Assembly: GCA_964343605.1 (NCBI GenBank)
Contig: CAYFKJ010000005.1
Location: 62,001 to 126,000 of the forward strand
DNA length: 64,000 bases
Direction: 5' to 3'
Origin: CAYFKJ01 sp964343605
GTDB lineage: Bacteria > Pseudomonadota > Alphaproteobacteria > UBA2966
In this document: positions 8,170 through 15,909 of the stretch, one piece after another
Numbering within the stretch: the stretch's first letter is position 1
How the letters are laid out: every line of letters starts with the position of its first letter
Notes under the pieces: model-generated
What the model saw: only the letters and a program-made list of their open reading frames with translations
Told to the model about the DNA's origin: nothing
Database searches by the model: none
Translations under genes and position numbers: made by a program

Positions 8170-8562
8170 ATGACCGACACCATCAATGTAGCGCTACTAG
8201 GATTGGGCCGGATTGGACAACAATTCGCCACTAGCTTGGCCAAGCATATCGAGGAGGGCGGCAAGCCCATAAGGATCGTCGCGGTGGCCGAACGCGACGC
8301 CGATAGCGAGATCGCCCGGCGCTTCGCCGCCCAGGGCGTGCCCGTCTACACCGATGCCGCGGATATGGCCGACTTGGGCGCCGAGGTTGATATCATTTTC
8401 GACCTTACCGGTGTGCCCAGCGTTCGCCAGGACCTGCGGGACAAACTTCGGGATTCGGACAATCGCCACACCGTTATCGTACCCGAGGTGTTTGCCCGCC
8501 TACTCTGGTCATTCCTTGAGGAGGACGCGGAACTGAGCGCACCCGTCCGAAGCGGTTACTAG
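8170..8562 (+). CDS. Short Rossmann-fold protein resembling the N-terminal domain of Gfo/Idh/MocA oxidoreductases
   Basis: A 130-residue protein starting behind a GGGAGG site. It begins INVALLGLGRIGQQFATSL, an NAD(P)-binding glycine motif, and continues with alternating strands and helices (IRIVAVAERD, VPVYTDAADM, VDIIFDLTG). The sequence ends where the catalytic/substrate domain of Gfo/Idh/MocA or homoserine dehydrogenase-type enzymes would begin. It is therefore a stand-alone nucleotide-binding domain or a truncated enzyme. The next frame (8563-8684) contains no remnant I can recognise. Function unassigned. Confidence 0.65.
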   Translation: MTDTINVALLGLGRIGQQFATSLAKHIEEGGKPIRIVAVAERDADSEIARRFAAQGVPVYTDAADMADLGAEVDIIFDLTGVPSVRQDLRDKLRDSDNRHTVIVPEVFARLLWSFLEEDAELSAPVRSGY

Positions 8563-8684
8563 CCGGTCGGAGCACGCGGCCTTCGCTTCATTAACGAGTT
8601 GGCCGAACTGGTATACGCGCTATCATGCCAACCGATTGACGCCGATTGACCTCGCCGCGGCGTCACTGGGGGAAGGGATTCGCC

Positions 8685-9320
8685 ATGCCGGAAGACCTGC
8701 TGGAAAATTACAAGAAAGCCTACGACAACCGCATCGGCTACGGCGTCAGCCCGGCGCTGATTCTGGTCGACTTCGTTCAGGCTTATTTCGATCCGGCCTG
8801 CGAACTTTACGCCGACGTGCAGGAAACGCTCGACTCGGCGCTGCGCGTGCGTGCGGCGGCGCGCGATGCCGGCATCCCGGTGATCTACACCAACGTTATC
8901 TACCACCCCTCCGGCGTCAATGGCGGTCGGTTCTTCCAGAAGGCCATGCCGCTCAAGAACTTCGTCGAAGGCAGCCCCATGGGCGCCTGGCCCGAGGGAC
9001 TGGAGCCTGACCCTTCGGAACTGGTGGTTTCCAAACAGTATCCCAGCGCATTTTTCGGCACCTCGCTGGCCGGCACGCTGGCCTCCCAGCGCATCGACAC
9101 GCTTATCATCACGGGTGTTACGACCAGCGGCTGCATCCGGGCGACCTGCATCGACGCCAGTTCCTACGGCTACATCCCCATCATTGTCGCCGAGGCCGTC
9201 GGCGATCGGCACGAAGCGCCGCACGAGGCCAACCTCTTCGACATGCACGCCAAGTACGGCGATGTGGTCAGTGAGGACGAGGTCATCGGCTATCTCGGCA
9301 ATCTGGAGGCACCGGCATGA
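8685..9320 (+). CDS. Isochorismatase-family cysteine hydrolase
   Basis: A 211-residue protein whose ATG at 8685 follows a GGGGGAAGGG site; the frame is open slightly upstream. The catalytic triad of the family is visible: Asp29 (ALILVDFVQAYF), Lys117 (VVSKQYPSAFFGT) and Cys150 (TGVTTSGCIRATCIDA). The layout is closest to N-carbamoylsarcosine amidase-like amidohydrolases rather than true isochorismatases. Its stop overlaps the start of the next gene (ATGA), implying coupled expression of an amide hydrolase and a C-C lyase-type enzyme. Confidence 0.87.
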   Translation: MPEDLLENYKKAYDNRIGYGVSPALILVDFVQAYFDPACELYADVQETLDSALRVRAAARDAGIPVIYTNVIYHPSGVNGGRFFQKAMPLKNFVEGSPMGAWPEGLEPDPSELVVSKQYPSAFFGTSLAGTLASQRIDTLIITGVTTSGCIRATCIDASSYGYIPIIVAEAVGDRHEAPHEANLFDMHAKYGDVVSEDEVIGYLGNLEAPA

Positions 9321-10192
9321 GCAACCCGATCATCCGCGACAAACTGGAAAGCGGCGAGTTCTTCTTCGCCCCCGGCATCCACGACATGATGGCGGCGGTG
9401 CTGGCCAACAAGGTGGGCTTCGACGTCGTCTACGGCACCGGATACTGGCTGACGGCCTCGGCCTACGGTCTGCCCGACGCCGGCATCGCCACCTACACCC
9501 AGATGCTCGACCGGGTCGCCACCCTGGCCCGCACCACCGATGCCGCCGTCATCGCCGATGCCGACACCGGCTACGGCGGATTGCTGAACGTCCATCATAC
9601 GGTGCGGGGCTATGAAGACGCCGGGATCACCGGCATTCAGATCGAAGATCAGGAGTTCCCCAAGAAATGCGGTCACACGCCGGGCAAGAAATGCGTGGAG
9701 TTGGAGGAAATGCTCGACAAGATCCAGGTGGCCTGCGAGGCCCGGCGCGACCCCCGCAACACGCTCATTATCGCGCGGACCGACATTCGCCAGGCGGAAG
9801 GTTTCGATGTCGCGGTCAAACGGGGCGCCGCTTTCGCCGAGGCCGGCGCGGATATCGTCTTCGTCGAGGCGCTCACCAGCGAGGACGAAATGCGCCGGGC
9901 CTGTGACGAGATCGATGCGCCGATGATCGCCAACATGGCGGACGGCGGGGATACGCCGATCCGCTCGGCCGAGGAATTGGCCGATATGGGCTACGCCTGC
10001 GCCATCTTTCCGGCGACCACGGCGCTTTCGGCCAACTACGCCATCGAGAAGGCCTTGCGCAACCTCAGGGAGACGGGAACGACCGTGAATCCCGATGTAC
10101 CACTTTACGACTTCAAGGAATTCTGCAGCCTGATCGGGTTCGAGGATGTCTGGGCCTTCGACAGGAAATGGGCCCGCGACGACGGGGGATAG
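9317..10192 (+). CDS. Isocitrate lyase/PEP mutase superfamily protein (oxaloacetate decarboxylase- or methylisocitrate lyase-like)
   Basis: A 291-residue TIM-barrel enzyme. Conserved elements are APGIHDMMAAVLANKVGFDVVYGTGYW at the N-terminus, the metal-binding DADTGYGG segment, and the IEDQEFPKKCGH active-site loop, whose Lys-Lys-Cys-Gly-His is the signature of the lyase branch. RTDIRQAEGF and NMADGGDTP follow. It would cleave or decarboxylate a 2- or 3-carboxy acid; the exact substrate is not readable. It overlaps the isochorismatase-like gene by 4 bases. The next gene, on the opposite strand, begins 2 bases after it. Confidence 0.85.
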   Translation: MSNPIIRDKLESGEFFFAPGIHDMMAAVLANKVGFDVVYGTGYWLTASAYGLPDAGIATYTQMLDRVATLARTTDAAVIADADTGYGGLLNVHHTVRGYEDAGITGIQIEDQEFPKKCGHTPGKKCVELEEMLDKIQVACEARRDPRNTLIIARTDIRQAEGFDVAVKRGAAFAEAGADIVFVEALTSEDEMRRACDEIDAPMIANMADGGDTPIRSAEELADMGYACAIFPATTALSANYAIEKALRNLRETGTTVNPDVPLYDFKEFCSLIGFEDVWAFDRKWARDDGG

Positions 10193-10194
10193 GT

Positions 10195-10653
10195 TTAGCC
10201 GCCGTTGGCTTCGATCATGGCTTTAAGATCGTCGTATTCGTCGCAGCCCCAGAAGCAGGCCTTGTCGAGCACCGCCAGCCGTTCCTTGGCCAGGTCCATC
10301 TTGCCGATCTCGACGTAAAGCTCGCCCAGATACTCATTGGCGCCGAGATGCCGGGGATTGATCGAAAGGGCGCGCTTGTACTGCTTGATCGCGATATCCG
10401 TCTTCCCCAGCTTGCGATTGGAAAATCCGAGATAGTTCCAGGCGTTGGCGTCGTTCGGCTTCGCCGCGACGATCTTCCGCAGGAGAGGAATGGCGCGGGT
10501 GAATTCCTTGTTGTTCACCAAACGCACAGCAGCGGCGTAATTCGGATCGCTGTATGTCGTTTGTGAATCGGTCGAGGGATCGGCGACAGCCGCCGATGTC
10601 AGAAAGGTAAGGCCAAGGATAACGGGCAAGATCAGTGTTCGGCACATGCGCAA
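10195..10653 (-). CDS. Exported tetratricopeptide-repeat protein
   Basis: A 152-residue protein with an N-terminal signal peptide (about 1-24, ILPVILGLTFLTSAAVADP). At least two TPR units follow, readable as FTRAIPLLRKIVAAKPNDANAWNYLGFSNRKLGKTDIAIKQYKRALSINPRHLGANEYLGELYVEIG split across residues 50-120. TPRs mediate protein contacts; no enzymatic domain is present. It is divergent from the pentapeptide-repeat gene, and the shared 185-base upstream region contains two CRP/FNR-like palindromes. Confidence 0.8.
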   Translation of the reverse strand: MRMCRTLILPVILGLTFLTSAAVADPSTDSQTTYSDPNYAAAVRLVNNKEFTRAIPLLRKIVAAKPNDANAWNYLGFSNRKLGKTDIAIKQYKRALSINPRHLGANEYLGELYVEIGKMDLAKERLAVLDKACFWGCDEYDDLKAMIEANGG

Positions 10654-10737
10654 CCTCCGTCGAGTTGCCCCTCGCCGGTCCCCCCCGGTTCCTATCGAAT
10701 GCTTTCACCCGGACCGCGATTAGGCAAATCACAGCCA

Positions 10738-10786
10738 TGTGAGAGCTATCACCCAAATTATTTTCGATATTGTGACGAGCGTCACT
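10738..10786. promoter_or_regulatory. Two CRP/FNR-family-like operator sites between divergent genes
   Basis: Site 1 at 10738-10753 reads TGTGA-GAGCTA-TCACC and site 2 at 10771-10786 reads TGTGA-CGAGCG-TCACT. Each matches the CRP consensus TGTGA-N6-TCACA with one mismatch. Their centres are 33 bp apart, close to three helical turns. They lie 52-101 bases before the pentapeptide-repeat start and 85-134 before the TPR gene start. Confidence 0.5.
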
Positions 10787-10838
10787 AACTGCGGATTGAA
10801 TAGGCGTTACATTCCCCAACCGGGAACGGATATCGCAT

Positions 10839-12254
10839 ATGTTCCCGCATACAGCCACCTGGAATGTTGATTTGATGAACGGAACCAACAAATCCGACAT
10901 GGCGGCTGCAGGATCGGGGGGTGAGATTCAGGATACGCGTTGGCGCAAACTGTCCGCCGACGAATTCGAAGACGCCCTGCGCAACCATGAAGACTATCTC
11001 GCCGACCCCAGTAAGGGACGACGGGCCGATTTCACGTTTTGCGACATATCCGGTTTCGAATTGGTCAGCCGCGATCTGTCGGAAGCGGATTTCTCCGGCG
11101 CGCGGTTGCGCGACTCCAACCTGCGCGGCGCGATACTCAAGGGCGCCAACCTTTTTGCCTGCGATCTTACCGAAGCTGATCTGACGAGAGCCGATCTAAC
11201 CGGCGCGGATCTGCGTGGCGCTTGTTTCCGAGGGGCGGTGCTCAACGATGCGGTTCTGATCGAGGCGGACGCCCGCGAAGGCGTCCTGGCGACCTCGGGC
11301 AGGTCCGCCGATTTCAGTATCGTCAAATTCGGCGAGGGGATCGCGGAGTTGGAGCAGGTCAGGGCCCAGCGCGCCGACCTCACCGGCGCCAAACTGTCCA
11401 GTTCGGTGGTTATCGAAGCGGATTTCACCGACGCCATTTTGAAAAACGTGCAGTTCCAGCACGCCGATCTGCGCAAGTGCAATCTGACGGGCGCCGATCT
11501 GTCGGGCGCCCATCTCAATGATGCGGATCTCTCGGAAGCTGTTCTCCACGGCACGGTCGCACTGGATGTCGACTGGTCGGGCGTCAAACTGAAGGATACC
11601 GACCTGACCGGCGCGGCGATCGAAGCTGACGTGATGAAGCAAGGCCCTTTTTTCAGGGCGCGCAAGGCCGAATCGATTTCGAAGTTGGGTAAACCGCTTG
11701 ATGATGTCCTCATTGCCCATCGGGATTGGGTCGAGAGCATGGGCAATCGGGGTGAAAAGGCCAATCTATCGAAACTGGATCTTAGCGAAGCGGATTTGAC
11801 CGGCGCCAATCTCGCGACGGCGGACCTCACCAACGCCGTTCTCGCCGGCAACGATTTGAGCGGCGCTCAGATGTCGATGACGGAGTTGACGACGGCGAAT
11901 TGCGCAGGCGTTGATTTTTCCGGTGCGGATTTGCGCGGCGCCAAGCTGGACCGCACGGTGCTCATGGGCGCCGATCTGGAACGGGCCCAGCTAAGCCCCC
12001 TGATCATCGACCCGGTTGCCAAGGTTGCTTTTGCGACAAACCTGGCCAAGGCGAAACTTGCCGACGCCAATCTCGCCGGCGCGGATATGCGCGAGGCCAA
12101 TCTCGAGGGTGCGGACCTCAGCGGCGCCGATCTGAGTGGTGCGAGATTGGGCAAGGCGAACCTGCGCGGCGCCAATCTCGCGGGAACCGATATGCGCAGC
12201 GCCCAATTGACGGGCGCCGATTTGGCTGGCATTACGGGGACGCCCATTCGCTAA
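10839..12254 (+). CDS. Large pentapeptide-repeat protein
   Basis: A 471-residue protein. After a 60-residue N-terminal region, two long blocks of A(D/N)LxG pentapeptide repeats are visible, about residues 75-275 and 310-468, with motifs such as ADLTGADLRGA and ANLEGADLSGADLSGARLGKA (each unit five residues). They are separated by a non-repeat linker around residues 270-305. Such proteins fold as right-handed quadrilateral beta helices. Known roles include DNA mimicry protecting gyrase, but most are uncharacterised and nothing here indicates one. No signal peptide or membrane segment was seen. Met13 (10875) is an alternative start. Confidence 0.88.
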   Translation: MFPHTATWNVDLMNGTNKSDMAAAGSGGEIQDTRWRKLSADEFEDALRNHEDYLADPSKGRRADFTFCDISGFELVSRDLSEADFSGARLRDSNLRGAILKGANLFACDLTEADLTRADLTGADLRGACFRGAVLNDAVLIEADAREGVLATSGRSADFSIVKFGEGIAELEQVRAQRADLTGAKLSSSVVIEADFTDAILKNVQFQHADLRKCNLTGADLSGAHLNDADLSEAVLHGTVALDVDWSGVKLKDTDLTGAAIEADVMKQGPFFRARKAESISKLGKPLDDVLIAHRDWVESMGNRGEKANLSKLDLSEADLTGANLATADLTNAVLAGNDLSGAQMSMTELTTANCAGVDFSGADLRGAKLDRTVLMGADLERAQLSPLIIDPVAKVAFATNLAKAKLADANLAGADMREANLEGADLSGADLSGARLGKANLRGANLAGTDMRSAQLTGADLAGITGTPIR

Positions 12255-12364
12255 GTCGATTTCCGTTTGAACGGACACGCCCGTTAAACATTTTTCATGA
12301 AGCCCAATGCGTTCACGGCCTTCAGTGTTTCGATCAAATCCTAATTCGGCCTAGGTTGCGTCCC

Positions 12365-12694
12365 ATGCCCGACGTCGTCGAAATTTACATCTGCAAGCCT
12401 GGCCAGGAACTCAAACAGGGCCAGCTCGTCGTTTCCAACGACATCGACAGCCGCGACGACGCAAGAGCGGACGCCGAAGACCGCTGCAGCGGCAACCCCT
12501 GGATCGCCCGCATCGCCTATTACGCCATCAGCCCGAACGGCGACTTCAAACCCTATTTTTCCTATACCAATCCGAACGCAGAGGCTGCGCCTCAGGCGGC
12601 GGAAGATGCGCCGAAGAAAAAGAAATCAAAAAAAACCAAGAAGCCGGCGAAGAAAAGCCTGCTGACCAGGTTCCTCGATATCTATCGGGACTGA
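12365..12694 (+). CDS. Small hypothetical protein with a lysine-rich tail
   Basis: A 109-residue protein from the ATG at 12365; an in-frame TTG nine bases upstream is possible. Residues 1-70 look like a compact globular domain (VVEIYICKPGQELKQGQLVVSNDIDSRDDA split over about 30 residues, then ARIAYYAISPNGDFKPYFSYTNP). Residues 80-100 are a Lys/Ala-rich stretch (KKKKSKKTKKPAKKS). It ends LLTRFLDIYRD. The basic tail suggests nucleic-acid or membrane-surface contact. Family not recognised. Confidence 0.65.
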   Translation: MPDVVEIYICKPGQELKQGQLVVSNDIDSRDDARADAEDRCSGNPWIARIAYYAISPNGDFKPYFSYTNPNAEAAPQAAEDAPKKKKSKKTKKPAKKSLLTRFLDIYRD

Positions 12695-12706
12695 CGGGGA
12701 CGGAAG

Positions 12707-13180
12707 CTAGCTTGTCGCCTGCTTCTGCGGTTGGCGGATAACCTTCAGGAGCCAGAAAATGACGCAGAAAAGCCCGGTCAGGATGATCAGGGCGATCACT
12801 GCGGCGAGGCGCTTGCCGAATGCCGCATCCAGAGAGTAACCGGGCTGCAGCAGGTGGACGCAGAGCATCTGTACGGCTTGCAGCGATGCCGCCGCGCTTA
12901 GCAGGATAGCGATAAAAGTCGAGCCCCGGAGCGAACTCAGCACCATGGATTCAACGCTTTGCTGTTGCACGATGTGCAGGCGGTAAGCCCGCCAATGGAA
13001 GGTGCAGAAGCCGATGATGCCGATGATCAGCCCGGCCCAGAAGATCGCGTTGCCGTAGCTCAGGCCGTAGACGACCAGATTGAACAGATCCTCGAACGGT
13101 TTGTAGAAATAGAGGAATATCAGGACGATGATGTAGATGATGAACCCGACCAGGGTCCAGAACCACTGCCACCCGCTCAT
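12707..13180 (-). CDS. Hypothetical four-helix membrane protein
   Basis: A 157-residue protein with four hydrophobic segments near residues 7-25, 37-58, 83-105 and 123-148. The first is aromatic-rich (WQWFWTLVGFIIYIIVLIFLYFY). No catalytic motif or known domain was recognised. It is transcribed on the minus strand, 78 bases downstream of the amidase gene, and may belong to the same transcription unit as the amidase and the larger membrane protein upstream. Confidence 0.65.
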   Translation of the reverse strand: MSGWQWFWTLVGFIIYIIVLIFLYFYKPFEDLFNLVVYGLSYGNAIFWAGLIIGIIGFCTFHWRAYRLHIVQQQSVESMVLSSLRGSTFIAILLSAAASLQAVQMLCVHLLQPGYSLDAAFGKRLAAVIALIILTGLFCVIFWLLKVIRQPQKQATS

Positions 13181-13258
13181 GTTATCCGCGTCCCCTAATT
13201 GATGCCGCCCGTTGTCCGGGCCCCGGTTGTTGTCGATAATCTACCTTACCAATTGAAA

Positions 13259-14674
13259 TCATTCCAGCACCGGCCGTTGCCTATGCCAAGGCGTCGCGCC
13301 TTCGTAGGCGTCGGCGATCTTGAGCAATTCGTCTTCCTCGAACCATTTTCCGATCAATTGCAGGCCGACGGGCAGCCCGCTCTCCGTGAAACCGCACGGC
13401 AAGCTGATGGCCGGCTGGCCGGTGAATACCGCAAGGCGCGTGAGCCGGGCGAGCTCCGCCGCGCCATCGACCTCGCGCCCGCGCGATTCGACGGTGCCTG
13501 TTTCGAGCGAAACCGCCGGGATGGGGGAAGTGGGCATGACCAGGGCGTCGAACCCGCCCATCAGGTCCGCCATCAGAAGGCGGACTTCGTCCCGGTGATC
13601 TCGCGCCTTGAGGTAGTCCCGGGCGCTGATATCGCGTCCCAGCAGCAGGCGGGCCTCAACCTCGGGGCCCATTTCGCCGGGATGCTCCTTCACGTGTTCC
13701 TCGTGCACGGCGTAGGCTTCGGCCAGGGCCATCGTCGTCCAGCTCTTTACCGCATCGGCGGCAAACGGCAGCGCGACCTCGCGGACTTCCGCCCCCAACT
13801 CGGCAAGAACCTCGATTGCGTCGCGCACGCGCGCCTCGATATCGGGGTGCAGGTCGTCAAAGAAAAAATTCGACGGCACGCCGATACGCAGTCCCGAGAC
13901 GCCGCCGCCCAGACCGGCGCCGTAATCTGCAACCCGCGCCGCCGCCGTTGCGGGATCTTTGAGATCGGGGCCGGCGATCGCCTGTAGCATGGCGGCGGCG
14001 TCGCGGACGCTGCGCGTCAGCGGTCCGCCATGATCGAAGCTCTTGCATAGGGGGTAGATGCCGTGGTTGCTGGCCAGGCCGAAGGTCTGCTTGAGGCCCA
14101 CGACGCCGCACAGGCCGGCGGGCAACCGGACGGAACCGCCGGTATCGCTGCCCATGGCGCCGGGGACGAGCGATGCCGCAACCGAACAGCCCGCGCCGGC
14201 GCTCGAGCCGCCGCAACCCGAATCCTGCTTCCAGGGATTGCGGGCCGAGCCGTGGTGGCGATTGATTCCCGTCGGTCCGTAGGCGAATTCGTTGAGGTTG
14301 AGCAACCCGACGATCACGGCGCCTGCCGACTTGAGCCGGGCGACGCTCGTGGCGTCTTGAACATTCGGTTCTTCGGTGAAAATTTTCGATCCGCAGGTGC
14401 GCTCCATGCCTTCGACCTGAAACAGATCTTTTATGCCCAGCGGAACGCCATGCAACGGTCCCTTGTGATCGCCCGCCATGATTTCCGTTTCGGCCTGTCG
14501 GGCCGCCGCCAGCGCCAAATCGGGATAGACCGACAGAAATGCATTGAGCGTCCCATTGAGCCGGTCGATACGGTCGAGCGCCGCCTGAACCGCGTCGACG
14601 GGTGAAATCTCCCGGGCTGAAATAGCCTTTGCCAGTTCGGCGATGCCGAGGGCCGAAAGATCGGTCGGCGTCAC
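13259..14674 (-). CDS. Amidase-signature enzyme (GatA-like amidase)
   Basis: A 471-residue amidase-signature hydrolase. The Ser-cisSer-Lys triad is present: the lysine in GVPLGIKDLF (about residue 83), the cis-serine in CGGSSAGAGCSVAASLVPGAMGSD (split at about 155-175) and the nucleophile serine in SDTGGSVRLPAG. Sequence around AYGPTGINRHHGSARNPW is typical of the GatA/allophanate hydrolase-like subgroup. GatB and GatC are not adjacent, so a free-standing amidase is more likely than tRNA amidotransferase. The GTG start overlaps the stop of the upstream membrane-protein gene (GTGA), so the two are co-translated. Confidence 0.85.
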   Translation of the reverse strand: MTPTDLSALGIAELAKAISAREISPVDAVQAALDRIDRLNGTLNAFLSVYPDLALAAARQAETEIMAGDHKGPLHGVPLGIKDLFQVEGMERTCGSKIFTEEPNVQDATSVARLKSAGAVIVGLLNLNEFAYGPTGINRHHGSARNPWKQDSGCGGSSAGAGCSVAASLVPGAMGSDTGGSVRLPAGLCGVVGLKQTFGLASNHGIYPLCKSFDHGGPLTRSVRDAAAMLQAIAGPDLKDPATAAARVADYGAGLGGGVSGLRIGVPSNFFFDDLHPDIEARVRDAIEVLAELGAEVREVALPFAADAVKSWTTMALAEAYAVHEEHVKEHPGEMGPEVEARLLLGRDISARDYLKARDHRDEVRLLMADLMGGFDALVMPTSPIPAVSLETGTVESRGREVDGAAELARLTRLAVFTGQPAISLPCGFTESGLPVGLQLIGKWFEEDELLKIADAYEGATPWHRQRPVLE

Positions 14675-15771
14675 GCCGCCGCCTCGGGGATCGAGGCGAT
14701 CAGCAGGATCGCATAGAGCACCATGAAGATGATGTCCTTGGCCGTACCGGCCGCCTGGCTCTGGCTGTCCCGGCTGGCGATCAGGATGATGATCTCAAGG
14801 ACGCAAAAAATGATAGCCAGGCCGAAGAAGGGCCAAATGGTGCTCCACCAGGAAATTTCGGGCGGGACTTCGACGCCTTGTGCGAAGCGCCAGATCAGCA
14901 GGAGGATCGGCAGCGCAATCAGGTAGAGGTGGAGAACCAGGAAACGGTAGCGCGTGACCTTGCGGTCCAGCATCCAGAAGACGAAGAGGAAGGCGAACAC
15001 ATTGAGGAAATCCCAGAACATCGCCTCGTATTTTTCGCCTGCACCGGATTGCACGAGGTTGAGGTAGCTCAGGATGAACAGGAACACCACGGCGTCGCAG
15101 TAGATCCACTCGCGGATCGTTTCGCCCGGCCCCTTGACGTTCCAGGCTCGGCTGGCCTTGTCGAACAGCATAACCAGTGCCACCACAAAGCCGGCGGGAT
15201 AGATCAGGTTGACCATGAGGGCGTATTGATCGGCCTTCGGCACCCAGGACCAGTTGAGGATCAGGAAGGCCGCGCCCAGCCCTACCAAGCCAAGCAGGCG
15301 GGTCGCCGAAGGGGTTTCGAAACTGGCCGACGGCGTTGCCGGCGCCGGAGAATCATCTTGTGTCGGAGCCGCCGCTGCGGCGGCCGTCTGCGGCTGGAAC
15401 GCGCTGCGCTGTTGGGCGATCCGCCAGAAGACGGCGATCAAAAAGACGATCAGCAGCGCCGCCGCGATCACCGCCATGACAATGAAGAACGTCAGCGAGC
15501 GGGCATCGGTTTGCCATTCCGTCGGCGCCGCACCTGGGATCGTGCCCGGCGGAAATTGCCAGAACAGCAACAGGACGGCAATCACGACAACCGCGCCGGC
15601 CAGGACGAATTCGTACCATTGCGGCGTGTAGGCCGGCGCCGGAGCACCTTCGGCGGCGCTGCCCTGAGCGCGCCGGGCGTAGCGCGAAATCAGAAAAATC
15701 AGGAACGCGAGAATGCCGATGACGGCAATCGCGATCATGATTTCCAGAAAGGCTGCCGATCTTTGGTCCAC
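14671..15771 (-). CDS. Hypothetical polytopic membrane protein
   Basis: A 366-residue protein with about nine or ten hydrophobic segments. One is at the N-terminus (AAFLEIMIAIAVIGILAFLI), and a Pro/Ala-rich linker lies around residues 120-145 (AAAAAAPTQDDSPAPATPSA). It starts at a GTG behind GGGGGAG. No transporter family motif was identified. Coupling to the downstream amidase by a 4-base overlap suggests a joint role, for example uptake or sensing of the amidase substrate, but that is inference. Confidence 0.65.
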   Translation of the reverse strand: MDQRSAAFLEIMIAIAVIGILAFLIFLISRYARRAQGSAAEGAPAPAYTPQWYEFVLAGAVVVIAVLLLFWQFPPGTIPGAAPTEWQTDARSLTFFIVMAVIAAALLIVFLIAVFWRIAQQRSAFQPQTAAAAAAPTQDDSPAPATPSASFETPSATRLLGLVGLGAAFLILNWSWVPKADQYALMVNLIYPAGFVVALVMLFDKASRAWNVKGPGETIREWIYCDAVVFLFILSYLNLVQSGAGEKYEAMFWDFLNVFAFLFVFWMLDRKVTRYRFLVLHLYLIALPILLLIWRFAQGVEVPPEISWWSTIWPFFGLAIIFCVLEIIILIASRDSQSQAAGTAKDIIFMVLYAILLIASIPEAAA

Positions 15772-15909
15772 GTTGCTCCCCCGCTTTCCCGGTCTTTGCC
15801 GGATTTTGTCGAAGTGAGGCTATCACCCGTCCGTTAACCTGTCGATTCCCGGACTTCTTCATGCGTTTGGGGTATAAACGGACCGTCGGGCGAGGCGGGG
15901 AAGACAAGC

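Noticed and set aside
10994..11851. Long minus-strand open frame opposite the pentapeptide-repeat gene
   Set aside because: It is a mirror of the repeated GCN-GAT codons and has no domain, ribosome site or family pattern.
13259..14674. GatA subunit of tRNA-dependent amidotransferase
   Set aside because: gatB and gatC are not adjacent, and the gene is coupled to a membrane protein, so a stand-alone amidase is more likely.
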